Below, in pieces: positions 1 to 10,121 of a stretch of 64,000 nucleotides of DNA; position 1 is the stretch's first letter; each line of letters opens with the position of its first letter. This DNA is from Colwellia sp. BRX10-3. Lineage in GTDB: Bacteria; Pseudomonadota; Gammaproteobacteria; Enterobacterales; Alteromonadaceae. Both the position numbers and the translations under genes were made by a program. Under the pieces are notes generated by a model. The model was not told where the DNA came from, ran no database searches, and saw only the letters and a program-made list of their open reading frames with translations. The stretch is from contig NZ_JACGWA010000010.1 of the NCBI RefSeq assembly GCF_014077505.1, positions 62,001 to 126,000 of the forward strand, given 5' to 3'.

Positions 1-72
1 TCAAATGCTTATTACCCCATGATTTTATTTGTGGTGGCTAGCTTTGCTTTTTGGCGTATCACGAAAAAGTAA
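1..72 (+). CDS. C-terminal end of a membrane protein (partial)
   Basis: An open frame runs in from the left edge and stops with TAA at 70-72. The last 23 residues are a hydrophobic stretch (PMILFVVASFAF) followed by WRITKK, the usual look of a last transmembrane helix with a short positively charged cytoplasmic tail. It could be the end of a transporter, but the family cannot be decided from so little. It converges with the M48 protease gene and shares the terminator at 117-138. Confidence 0.6.
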   Translation, partial: SNAYYPMILFVVASFAFWRITKK

Positions 73-116
73 TACTTGTTTTAAATTACCTCACCCTAGC
101 AGGTAACCGACACAAA

Positions 117-138
117 AAAGCCCGTATTCACGGGCTTT
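117..138. terminator. Bidirectional intrinsic terminator
   Basis: Perfect 9-bp stem AAAGCCCGT / ACGGGCTTT with an ATTC loop. It has A-rich sequence on its left and T-rich sequence on its right, so it can act in both directions. It lies between the partial gene at the left edge and the convergent M48 protease gene. Confidence 0.85.
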
Positions 139-175
139 AATTATTTTAGACAAAATACAATATGACAGAGTGAAA

Positions 176-970
176 CTAAATTGCAGGTTTAATGCATTTT
201 GGCATCGTTGCTTGTTTAAAAATCGGCGTTGATTTTGGCAAGTGTTCAGTGAGTTGCTTAATGCGAGTTGCGTTTGAAGGATGGGTAGACATAAATTCAG
301 GTGGCGCACCTTTAGATACTTTAGCCATATTCTGCCAAAGCTTAATACTAGCTTTTGGATCAAAGCCTGATTTTGCCATTAAGTCTTGGCCAACAATATC
401 GGCTTCGCTTTCGTGGCTGCGACCATAAGGCATTAACACACCGTACTGAACGCCTAAACCTAAACCTGCCATCATCATATTACGGCTTTCAATATTCTGG
501 CTTTCAAGTACCACACTGACAATTGACAAGCCCATTTGGCTAACTTGGCTTGACGATAAACGCTCGTTCGAGTGTTGCTCGATTACATGACCTACTTCAT
601 GTCCTATAATAGCGCCTAACTGATCTTGGTTTTCTGCCACTTTTAATATGCCAGTGTAAACGCCTATTTTTCCACCCGGCAATGCAAAGGCATTAACTTG
701 TTCAGCATCAAATACAACCACTTCCCAAGCACCGTCATGGGCAGATTTTGGTACATTCTTGGTAATGGCGTTGGCAACACATTGCACGTAACGATTAATT
801 TCGGGCGATTGGCTAATTTTCTCTTTGGTTTTCATTTCTTCGAAAGAAGCACTGCCCATTTTATTGAGTTCATCAGCAGACATCATCATTAACTGCGAAC
901 GTCCTGTTGAAGATTTGGTACAACCGGATAAAGTGATGATTGCTAAACAGATCGCCAATTTAATTTTCAT
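176..970 (-). CDS. M48 family metalloprotease, lipoprotein (LoiP/BepA-like)
   Basis: 264-residue zinc endopeptidase of the M48 family, predicted to act in the periplasm anchored to a membrane by lipid. The N-terminus is a lipoprotein signal with a lipobox (LSGC, Cys17). The catalytic HEVGH motif is at residues 124-128. The third zinc ligand is the Glu of HESEAD near residue 187. Length and layout match the small envelope M48 proteins related to E. coli LoiP, which degrade misfolded outer-membrane proteins; that role is inferred. It ends at the shared terminator at 117-138. The two-component system upstream is on the same strand but about 90 bp away, so co-transcription is uncertain. Confidence 0.88.
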   Translation of the reverse strand: MKIKLAICLAIITLSGCTKSSTGRSQLMMMSADELNKMGSASFEEMKTKEKISQSPEINRYVQCVANAITKNVPKSAHDGAWEVVVFDAEQVNAFALPGGKIGVYTGILKVAENQDQLGAIIGHEVGHVIEQHSNERLSSSQVSQMGLSIVSVVLESQNIESRNMMMAGLGLGVQYGVLMPYGRSHESEADIVGQDLMAKSGFDPKASIKLWQNMAKVSKGAPPEFMSTHPSNATRIKQLTEHLPKSTPIFKQATMPKCIKPAI

Positions 971-1063
971 TTGATTTCCTAAAAAAATTTAGAGTTATGT
1001 TTATTCTAAGTAATGAAAATAGAAATATCTATGCTTTATTAGATAAAAATAACTTTAACTTTT

Positions 1064-2545
1064 TTAATGGCTTACTCGTCTTAAATTAAACGAAAATGAA
1101 GTCCCCTCACCTAAGGTACTTTGTACTTTGATATCTGATTTCAATAATTCTAATAATTTTTTGGTAATAGCTAAACCTAAACCGGTATGTTTGTTTTTGT
1201 CTTGTATGGCATTGCTTGCACGATAACGGGTGTCAAAAATATAAGATAACTCTTCTGCTTTTATGCCAGTACCATTATCCGAAATAGTTAATCGGCATTG
1301 ATTGTCACTAAACTCTTCAATGGTTAAAACAATGATGCCATTTTCGCTGGTATGGCGAATGGCATTCTCTAATAAGTTACTGATTACGCGCTCAAGCTTA
1401 GCAATATCACTGTGCACCTGAGTATAAGAACTACTGGGTTTAACGCAAATGTCGATATTTTTTGCACTAGTTTGCAGATTAAATTTGGCCATAATATCGT
1501 AGAGCAGTTCGGCTAAATTAAAGGTTTCAAAATTTAGCGACACTTGACCACCTTCAAGATGTGTAAGTTCAAATATTTGGTCAATAAGCAACTTTAATTG
1601 TAGGGTGTTTTTTAGCACGGTATTAATATGTTTTACTCGTGCCTGTGCCGTTAATTCATCACCTTTATGGGCAATCATTTCAATGTAGCCTTGTAAAGAA
1701 GACAAGGGGGTGCGTAAATCATGAGAAATATCAGCCAGTAACTCTCGCCGCTGCACATCACTTTGTTGCAACAGGTTTAATTGGTCATTAATTTGATTGA
1801 CCATTTCTTCAAATGCCACGCCTAACTGGTGTACTTCATTGCTGCTATTTGGCATCCATGGTGTTAAATTCAATGCTGATTTATCAAACCCTGCTTTTTT
1901 AAGCTGCTGAATATCACGATTAAGGCATCGCAGTGGCCGGGTAAAGTAATAGAAAATGCCCAGCATAACAATAAACAAAAACACTAACGCGCACACCAGC
2001 AATACCATAGAAAGTTCAGCTTGGCGGTCTGAATCTAAACGATTATAAGCAGATTCATAACGTTCGCCGGTAACAATAACGTATAAATAACCAATTAATT
2101 TACTGCCATTAAAAACCGGTGCAGCAGAAAATATTTTTTTCCGTGTTTCATGTTGAGGATCATCACCATAAATAGGCAAGCTAACTTTGTTTTGTGTTAA
2201 TTGAATTAAGGGTTTTAAGTCAATTCGATTACGTTTTATCAATGAAGGCGTAATTGAATGGGTCAAAATAACGCCATTGGGATCAACAAAATAAAATTCA
2301 AATGCGGGGCCTAATACCATTAAAGTATGAAAAAGGTTTTTCAGTGCTTGGTGATCATAGGCTCCTTCTTGTAACAGTGGATTATCGCGCGCTAAACTCG
2401 CCGCAAGCGAGAGGTGCAAATGTTGCTCAGATTCGTAACGAGTGGTTTGTTCTAAGTGCTCGGCCCAAACAAAAAACACACTGATAATGACAATAAATAC
2501 CACTAATAATGACAATGATAGTCTGTGGTACAGGGATAATCTCAC
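1064..2545 (-). CDS. Sensor histidine kinase (HAMP, HisKA, HATPase)
   Basis: Membrane sensor kinase of an OmpR-type two-component system. It has a transmembrane helix near residues 8-28, a periplasmic sensor region of about 150 residues, a second helix near 175-200, then HAMP, HisKA with the phospho-acceptor His in DISHDLRTP (about residue 275), and a HATPase domain with an N-box (NLLENAIRH) and G-boxes (DNGTGI, TGLGLAI). I chose the GTG at 2545 because it forms a GTGA overlap with the stop of the response regulator gene, typical of translational coupling (493 aa). An ATG 21 bp upstream (2566) would add seven residues, MSPWCCG, that do not look native. The stimulus is unknown; two spondin-domain genes lie upstream of the pair on the same strand. 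Confidence 0.9.
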   Translation of the reverse strand: MRLSLYHRLSLSLLVVFIVIISVFFVWAEHLEQTTRYESEQHLHLSLAASLARDNPLLQEGAYDHQALKNLFHTLMVLGPAFEFYFVDPNGVILTHSITPSLIKRNRIDLKPLIQLTQNKVSLPIYGDDPQHETRKKIFSAAPVFNGSKLIGYLYVIVTGERYESAYNRLDSDRQAELSMVLLVCALVFLFIVMLGIFYYFTRPLRCLNRDIQQLKKAGFDKSALNLTPWMPNSSNEVHQLGVAFEEMVNQINDQLNLLQQSDVQRRELLADISHDLRTPLSSLQGYIEMIAHKGDELTAQARVKHINTVLKNTLQLKLLIDQIFELTHLEGGQVSLNFETFNLAELLYDIMAKFNLQTSAKNIDICVKPSSSYTQVHSDIAKLERVISNLLENAIRHTSENGIIVLTIEEFSDNQCRLTISDNGTGIKAEELSYIFDTRYRASNAIQDKNKHTGLGLAITKKLLELLKSDIKVQSTLGEGTSFSFNLRRVSH

Positions 2546-3267
2546 GCCGCAACACCATGGCGACAAAGCTTATAACCTACGCCCCAAACGGTTTGTACAA
2601 TTTCGGGTTTAGTCGCATTAGTTTCAACTTTATTGCGTAAACGATTAATGTGTGAATTTACCGTATGTTCGTAGCCACTATGATGATAGCCCCATACTGA
2701 ACTTAATAGTTGTTCACGAGAAAAAACTTGATCTGGGTGTGACGCTAAATAAAAAAGTAAATCAAACTCGGTCGAGGTCAATTCAACATTGTTACCCTTG
2801 AGTGTGACAAGATGGGACATGCTATCAATTTTAAGTGTGCCTAAGGTCAGATACTGTTCAGGAGATTGCTTTTCGTGTTGTTGTTGGCTTATTTTTGATA
2901 ATATATGCACACGTCGCAATTGACTACGAACTCTCGCCTGAAGCTCTCGAACACTAAAAGGTTTAGTCATGTAGTCGTCAGCGCCCAGCTCAAGGCCAAG
3001 TACACGATCTATTTCACTGTTTCTTGACGTTACCATTAAAATCACCTGTTCGGGCTTTTGCTCTCGTAATTGCCGACAAACATCTAAGCCAGATATGCCG
3101 GGCAACATGACATCAAGCATGACTAAGTCATATTGATTAATTGCTAATTTTTCTATGGCTACTTCACCCGATAAACAATGTTCAACTGTTAAACCAATTT
3201 CTTGTAAGGTTAAAGTTACTAAGTCAGCAATGTCTTGATCATCTTCAACAACCAGTATGGTATCCAT
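2542..3267 (-). CDS. OmpR-family response regulator
   Basis: DNA-binding partner of the adjacent kinase. The receiver domain has the acidic pair in VVEDDQD, phospho-acceptor Asp52 in DLVMLDVMLPG, the conserved Thr/Ser region (VTSRNS) and Lys in MTKPFS. The C-terminal half is an OmpR/PhoB winged helix ending in VWGVGYKL. The ATG at 3267 (MDTILVV, 241 aa) has a good GGAG six bases upstream. The ATG at 3279 lacks one and in fact contains that GGAG, so I prefer the shorter form. The stop overlaps the kinase start by 4 bp. Confidence 0.92.
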   Translation of the reverse strand: MDTILVVEDDQDIADLVTLTLQEIGLTVEHCLSGEVAIEKLAINQYDLVMLDVMLPGISGLDVCRQLREQKPEQVILMVTSRNSEIDRVLGLELGADDYMTKPFSVRELQARVRSQLRRVHILSKISQQQHEKQSPEQYLTLGTLKIDSMSHLVTLKGNNVELTSTEFDLLFYLASHPDQVFSREQLLSSVWGYHHSGYEHTVNSHINRLRNKVETNATKPEIVQTVWGVGYKLCRHGVAA

Positions 3268-3600
3268 GCTCTGCTCCATTATTATTATCTTTTATCGACA
3301 AGAAAGTGGCACAGAGTGGAAGTGTGAATATGTGAACAATAACCTAAACGCTATTGTTCAATCCCTACTGCTCACACAAGTAATTTTTCTGTGCCCTGTT
3401 CATAAGAACTTGTTAGCACAGAAATACTTTCGTTGCTTTGTGAATTCCCTTTGCATGTGAGCTTATATTGCTTTGTATTGGGATAAAATATAGGGTTCGA
3501 CGCTTTTACCAAGTTGACTAATTATCTACTCATTTATGATGATTAAAATGAGTAGATATCTTTATGAGTCAACTAAGTGTCATCAAAGCATCTAGCCTGT
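3268..3600. other. Intergenic region upstream of the two-component system
   Basis: This stretch of 333 bp separates the second spondin gene from the response regulator, all on the minus strand. I see no coding sequence. It holds the dyad described at 3513-3573 and presumably the promoter of the regulator-kinase pair, but I cannot point to a clear -35/-10. Confidence 0.5.
3513..3573. repeat. Two-part inverted repeat downstream of spondin gene
   Basis: Inner perfect 12-bp arms ATCTACTCATTT (3524-3535) and AAATGAGTAGAT (3546-3557) are flanked by perfect 7-bp outer arms GTTGACT (3513-3519) and AGTCAAC (3567-3573), with an internal loop between them. It sits just past the stop of the spondin lipoprotein gene. 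There is no T-run after it on the minus strand, so it is not a classic terminator. It may stabilise a 3' end, attenuate read-through, or bind a regulator. Confidence 0.55.
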
Positions 3601-4434
3601 TTATCGTGTTCTGGTTACAACAATACGTGCTGTTGGATTATCCCAACGATCAGCTTCCGTTAAAATCGAGGTGCTCAAACCTTCTTTACTACCATCACTT
3701 GCATTGGCGCTAGTAACAACACCACGGTGAAAGTGAACCAGATCAAAAAGATCATCACGGGTAGTATCAAAACCTGCACTTGCTCCACCACCACCGGCAG
3801 CACTTGCTGCTGGCCCCGGCATTGTACTTGCCGTTTCAGTGTTTGCTTCAGTGCCTGCATCCCAAGTAGGAGCCATAAAGCTGATAGTCTGGCCAACCGT
3901 CATGTTACTGATGTTTGCCGCATTAAGGCCAGTAAAGCCGTCGTTAGTATCAACCAACATGGTGGTAAAACTAATGCGTAAGTCATCAATATCTAAAAGC
4001 GGTACTAATAATGTCGACATTACCCCTATAGATCTTGGCGCTGTTGCGCCAGGCGTAGTTACTGCATCTAAATACTGGGTTGCCGCTAAAGCTTCTGACA
4101 TCAGCTCGGTGGGATCACCACCTTCTGCAAGTTTTTCTAACCCTAAACTTGCGATTTCACCATCTATAAATGTATTGAAGCCTGGCTCATGTAGCACTAC
4201 CGCTGCCGATGAGAATGGCTGACCATAGGTTAAATTGGTTAGTTGCACAGTGAACACTGCAAGATTACCATTAGTTCCGTTATTGCCATTTGTGCCATCA
4301 CTTCCATTGGTGCCGTCAACACCTGCGGTACCTGCTGGACCTGTAGCGCCGTTGTCGCCATCATCGCCACCACAACCCGTTGCTAATACAGCAATTAGCG
4401 GCAGTAAAGCTAAATTTATTTTGTTCATATTCAT
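3601..4434 (-). CDS. Spondin-domain lipoprotein with collagen-like stalk
   Basis: 277-residue exported protein. The N-terminal signal ends in ATGC, a slightly atypical lipobox. It is followed by a short low-complexity stalk of G-x-y triplets (GATGPAGTAGVDGTNGSDG and more, about residues 28-57). The rest matches the Spondin_N pattern: FTVQLTNLTYGQPFS near the start of the domain, then a FIDGEIASLGLEKLAEGG segment and a conserved end WDNPTARIVV. A Gly/Ala-rich linker lies near residue 215. The molecular role of bacterial spondin-domain proteins is not established; a surface or adhesion role is inference. The paralogous gene ends 17 bp upstream, so the two form an operon. An AGGGAAAA ribosome-binding site precedes the ATG. 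Confidence 0.82.
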   Translation of the reverse strand: MNMNKINLALLPLIAVLATGCGGDDGDNGATGPAGTAGVDGTNGSDGTNGNNGTNGNLAVFTVQLTNLTYGQPFSSAAVVLHEPGFNTFIDGEIASLGLEKLAEGGDPTELMSEALAATQYLDAVTTPGATAPRSIGVMSTLLVPLLDIDDLRISFTTMLVDTNDGFTGLNAANISNMTVGQTISFMAPTWDAGTEANTETASTMPGPAASAAGGGGASAGFDTTRDDLFDLVHFHRGVVTSANASDGSKEGLSTSILTEADRWDNPTARIVVTRTR

Positions 4435-4451
4435 GATCTATTTTCCCTAAA

Positions 4452-5282
4452 TTAAGGTGCTGGGATAGTAATAGTTACGCGAGCAACAGGGTTCAACCAA
4501 CGATGTTCTGTCGATTGTAAATCGCTAGCGCCATCAGTAAGGCTGGTATCACCTAAAACATTTCTATGAATATGTACTGGGCCGTCTGTACCATCTACCA
4601 CTTCGTTAGCACCAATTGCAGTGCCGTCTTGTGCAAAACCTACTTTGGCCGCAACACCCATACCACCGACACCTAATGGCACTGGAGAAGCACCTGCACC
4701 CGCAACACCTGGCGCACCATAACCACCAAGCGGTGTACCACCTTGTTCAACGATATCAGTACGCATACTATTTAGTTCGTCATTTAACTCTGTACCTGCG
4801 TCATAGGCGTTCACCATGTAAGTATAAGTGCCAGGTGTAGTGGGTATTTTAATACTGTCCAAGCCAGCGAAGGCATCATTGGTTGGTATTAACATGGCTA
4901 AAATAGAAAGGTGAGATTTATCCATAGTATCGAATGAATAGTTTTCAGTGGTTGATGGTGCGCTTAAACCATCAATACGATGCCAAGTATTTGAGGTGTT
5001 ATCGGTATCTGTTGGGCCTAAAAGTGCTTCAAAGTTCTGCCCTGAAGATGCCGGATTTTGAGCATCGTCAATCACGCCAGCCTCAGCAAGCCAAGCTAAA
5101 GCAGATGTTGCTTCGACACCTGGTTCAAAAGCGTCAACGGTATTGTCATGTGCTATCACTAAGCGTGGCGTAAAGTGTTGAGCATGTGTGAGGTTGGTAA
5201 TTTGAATATCAATGGTTTGTGCCATTAGCACTGAGCTTGAACAGGCTAGTGCAATAGCAGATGCAGCTTTAATAAGTTTCAT
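4452..5282 (-). CDS. Spondin-domain secreted protein
   Basis: 276-residue paralogue of the downstream gene, with a Sec signal peptide (MKLIKAASAIALACSSSVLMAQ; cleavage probably after LMA) in place of a lipoprotein signal. The domain begins IDIQITNLTHAQHFTPRL, the typical Spondin_N opening, and contains GVEATSALAWLAEAG and a terminal RWLNPVARVTITI that mirrors its partner. A glycine/proline-rich loop occurs near residue 190. A strong AGGGAAAC ribosome-binding site precedes the ATG. It is first in a two-gene operon; the two-component genes further downstream on the same strand may regulate or be co-expressed with it (inference). Predicted periplasmic or secreted; function unknown. Confidence 0.82.
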   Translation of the reverse strand: MKLIKAASAIALACSSSVLMAQTIDIQITNLTHAQHFTPRLVIAHDNTVDAFEPGVEATSALAWLAEAGVIDDAQNPASSGQNFEALLGPTDTDNTSNTWHRIDGLSAPSTTENYSFDTMDKSHLSILAMLIPTNDAFAGLDSIKIPTTPGTYTYMVNAYDAGTELNDELNSMRTDIVEQGGTPLGGYGAPGVAGAGASPVPLGVGGMGVAAKVGFAQDGTAIGANEVVDGTDGPVHIHRNVLGDTSLTDGASDLQSTEHRWLNPVARVTITIPAP

Positions 5283-5397
5283 AAGTTTCCCTTGATGACT
5301 AAATGATTTCGCACTTAGTATGCAAAGTAAACATTGCTAAACTTTCACAGAGTTATCACAAATGTGTCACAATTTTATAATTTAAAAGTAATGAAAT

Positions 5398-6087
5398 TTA
5401 TTTGTTAATTAGCGTGTCACGACCTTTACTCACGCCATAAATGTCTTCAGGAAAAAAACCTAAAGTGACATGAAAGTCTTTATTGTTTAACAAAAAATTT
5501 TGACGAATAAATTGTCCATCAGGTGAGGAGGCAACAACAAAGTAGCTCTTTTTCTCGTCATTTTCGACTCGTCCTAAGCCATGTAAAATGACACGAAACT
5601 GTGTAGCTAATTTAAGTTTGTCTTTATTAATAGTTTGATATTCGTAAGGATTTATTAAAGTAACATGGAAAGATTGATGATCACGCGCTGCTTGATGCTG
5701 ACGATAAATAGCATATTGTTCTTCACCTAATTCAGTTTTTAATTGCTCTAAATAACGACTCAGTTCAGCGAGAGAAACTTTACCACCTAAATAAACTAAA
5801 CCGCTGTTGTCTTTAAGTTCACTTATTTCAAGGTTTAATGTTCTATCTTCGTTGAACGAGTTTGATGACAATTTATTTTCCGACTGCGCTAACACTCTAG
5901 CTAAAGGTGTCGCTTTTTGTTGTTTAGTTAGTTGTGTGGATGATTGTGCTTGAGAAGATGCATGTGTAGATAATTGTTTAGCTTTTTCTTGATGAGTGTC
6001 TACATGCCCAGATAACGTCGTCGCCATCGCTGAATTAGCGGTAATACTTAACATTATTATTGCCGCCCAATTTATGCTTTTATTCAT
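5398..6087 (-). CDS. Secreted protein with two HxTx motifs (2H phosphoesterase-like)
   Basis: 229-residue exported protein with a Sec signal (MNKSINWAAIIMLSITANSAMA), then a Ser/Gln/Thr-rich low-complexity linker of about 60 residues. The globular part carries FHVTL twice, at about residues 141 and 206, roughly 65 residues apart. Paired H-x-T/S-hydrophobic motifs are the signature of the 2H phosphoesterase superfamily (LigT/CPDase and relatives), so a secreted RNA- or cyclic-phosphate-processing activity is possible; this is motif-level inference only. I chose the ATG at 6087 because it has AGGA at good spacing; the upstream ATG at 6105 does not. It lies directly upstream of the spondin operon on the same strand, about 115 bp away. 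Confidence 0.65.
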   Translation of the reverse strand: MNKSINWAAIIMLSITANSAMATTLSGHVDTHQEKAKQLSTHASSQAQSSTQLTKQQKATPLARVLAQSENKLSSNSFNEDRTLNLEISELKDNSGLVYLGGKVSLAELSRYLEQLKTELGEEQYAIYRQHQAARDHQSFHVTLINPYEYQTINKDKLKLATQFRVILHGLGRVENDEKKSYFVVASSPDGQFIRQNFLLNNKDFHVTLGFFPEDIYGVSKGRDTLINK

Positions 6088-6349
6088 TGTGTTTCCTAGG
6101 TTCATGGAACTCTCATATTAGTTTTGTACATGTAATACCGAACTTTTTGCCATAATTTTTAATGCACGGCTGTCGATACTTTTATCACACTGATAATGTT
6201 AGTATGCCGGAAAAAATTTATATCAGCTAATGTGTAAAACTTAAATTTTATTTTAGCACTGGCATAGTATCACTGACATTTCATCGCGTTAATCGATATA
6301 CTTATACTGTGTTTATATTTAGGCTTATTGCAGAAATAAAAACGCTACG

Positions 6350-6784
6350 TTGCCGTTTTCTCAAGTTTTAATTTATTTGCTTTATTCATCATCAGTAGGA
6401 GTTATTTTTCACTTAATGTTATCTTCAATCAACCCGGAACTCTTCAACTATATTGCCATTACATTTGGCCGTTTTAAATGGCAACTTTTAGCATGGAGCT
6501 TATTCTTTTTTATACTTTTTATGGGGTTACAGGCACAAATTCAACTCAAAACTCCTAGTGTTTTGGTCTGGTTAGCAATACTTATTTTATTTATTGCGAT
6601 TGAAAGTTTAGTGGTTTCAGCCTTTATGTTTTTCTTTCAGGTGCTACCGTCGACGCGCGAGGAAAATGTGTCTTTGTTTAAGTTCTATCGAACCATTGAA
6701 TGGTGTGAAACAATACTATTTACGGTGTTACTGCCCTTGCCAATAGTATTGTTTATTTATGCTTTTATCCGTTTAGCACTTTAA
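6350..6784 (+). CDS. Small four-helix membrane protein, unknown function
   Basis: 144 residues, almost entirely hydrophobic, with about four predicted transmembrane helices (around residues 5-25, 40-58, 68-92 and 115-140). The start is uncertain: the frame opens with TTG at 6350 without a clear ribosome-binding site, and the first ATG in frame is at 6418, inside the protein. I do not recognise the family. It converges on ligA with only 4 bp between the stop codons. Confidence 0.55.
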   Translation: MPFSQVLIYLLYSSSVGVIFHLMLSSINPELFNYIAITFGRFKWQLLAWSLFFFILFMGLQAQIQLKTPSVLVWLAILILFIAIESLVVSAFMFFFQVLPSTREENVSLFKFYRTIEWCETILFTVLLPLPIVLFIYAFIRLAL

Positions 6785-6788
6785 TTTT

Positions 6789-8870
<2,082 letters not shown>

Positions 8871-8910
8871 TTATTTACTTTGAAAGTGAGTATTTTACCG
8901 TCAATAATTT

Positions 8911-8957
8911 ACCATCAATAATGTGCTGTAGTTTTACTTATGCACATTATTGATGGT
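8911..8957. repeat. Strong hairpin between zipA and ligA
   Basis: Perfect 16-bp inverted repeat ACCATCAATAATGTGC (8911-8926) / GCACATTATTGATGGT (8942-8957) with a 15-base loop. A near-copy of its left part, ACCGTCAATAAT, sits just before it at about 8897. It lacks a long T-run on either side, so it may be an mRNA-stability or partial-termination element setting zipA against ligA expression. Confidence 0.6.
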
Positions 8958-8979
8958 GAAGTTTATCGGGGATGATAGT

Positions 8980-10107
8980 TTACAGTGAGCCGATACGACT
9001 CTTGCGTTCAAACTCTCGAATAAGGCCAATATAATGCTGTTCGGTTTGTTTGGTCATCACGCTACGTTTGTGATCTAACAATTGCCCCCGAAACTCTACG
9101 GCAAGTTGTTTAGCGGCATTTAACATTTGCTCAAACACTTCAAAAGCATCACCAGGATTAGGTAAGGTCATAAAAAGCGTAATACCTTGTGTGCTAAAGT
9201 TTTCAATATCATCAAGATTAAATGTGCCTGGGTTCATCATGTTAGCTAAGCTAAAGGTGACTTTTCCATTACCCGCATTGTCTTGATGACGATGAAATAT
9301 ATTCATTTCGCCGTATTTCATACCTAAGGTAAGTAATGTCGGTAATAACGCAGCGCCAGACATTGCTTGCCCTTGTGGCATGACAACCGAAAGTACAATA
9401 ACTTGTGGCTCAATCTCAACAGCGGCAGGCTTTTTATCTACCTGTGTTGCCGACATGCTAGGCATGTCTTTCGCTGATTCATCACCAAAGTTAATTTCCA
9501 TTTGGTTGCGTTTAACCTTAGGTTTGCGCACATTTTTTTTATGCGCAACAGGTCTACTTGTTAATATTTCTGGTTTTGCATGTGTAACAGGCTGTTGATA
9601 AACCGGCTCCGAATACACTGGTTTTGCAATAATGTCTTCATCAGCATCTGACACGTTATCATCAGATTCAGGAAAGAAGTCACCTTCGTAATCCGGTGCG
9701 TCCGACAAGGCTTGTAGTTTTAAATGCTCAGGCACTGCCTCAGTATCATTAAGCAGCGCACCAAAATTATCCCGTTGTTCTTGAGCTTTTTCTTCAAAAG
9801 CTCCAAGAGGAATATCAGATGGCATAGGTTCATCACTATGAAAATCTGCACCGCCTTCAACAAGATGAGACTTTACAGAAACACCCTCTCGTTGTGCATT
9901 TGCTCCAACAACTTTCGGCTTACTTACGCCGTCCTGATCAAAGCCTGAACCATCAAAACCTCTTGACTGTGGAGCTACAGGCTCTACTTTGGTTTTTAAT
10001 TTATACGGATTTTTTTGTTTTCTAATGGTCCAATAACCATGAATGAAAATGGCTGCTATCACGATAGCACTGATAATAATTAATGTATTTCTGAAATTAT
10101 CTTCCAT
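8980..10107 (-). CDS. zipA: Cell division protein ZipA
   Basis: 375-residue bitopic inner-membrane protein that tethers FtsZ to the membrane at the division site. It has an N-terminal membrane anchor (about residues 7-26, NTLIIISAIVIAAIFIHGYW), a basic segment (RKQKNPYKLK), a long acidic and proline-containing linker to about residue 230, and the C-terminal FtsZ-binding domain starting near VIVLSVVMPQG. The order smc-zipA-ligA is conserved in many gammaproteobacteria. The start lies 14 bp after the smc stop. Confidence 0.92.
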   Translation of the reverse strand: MEDNFRNTLIIISAIVIAAIFIHGYWTIRKQKNPYKLKTKVEPVAPQSRGFDGSGFDQDGVSKPKVVGANAQREGVSVKSHLVEGGADFHSDEPMPSDIPLGAFEEKAQEQRDNFGALLNDTEAVPEHLKLQALSDAPDYEGDFFPESDDNVSDADEDIIAKPVYSEPVYQQPVTHAKPEILTSRPVAHKKNVRKPKVKRNQMEINFGDESAKDMPSMSATQVDKKPAAVEIEPQVIVLSVVMPQGQAMSGAALLPTLLTLGMKYGEMNIFHRHQDNAGNGKVTFSLANMMNPGTFNLDDIENFSTQGITLFMTLPNPGDAFEVFEQMLNAAKQLAVEFRGQLLDHKRSVMTKQTEQHYIGLIREFERKSRIGSL

Positions 10108-10121
10108 TACCTAGCCTATTC

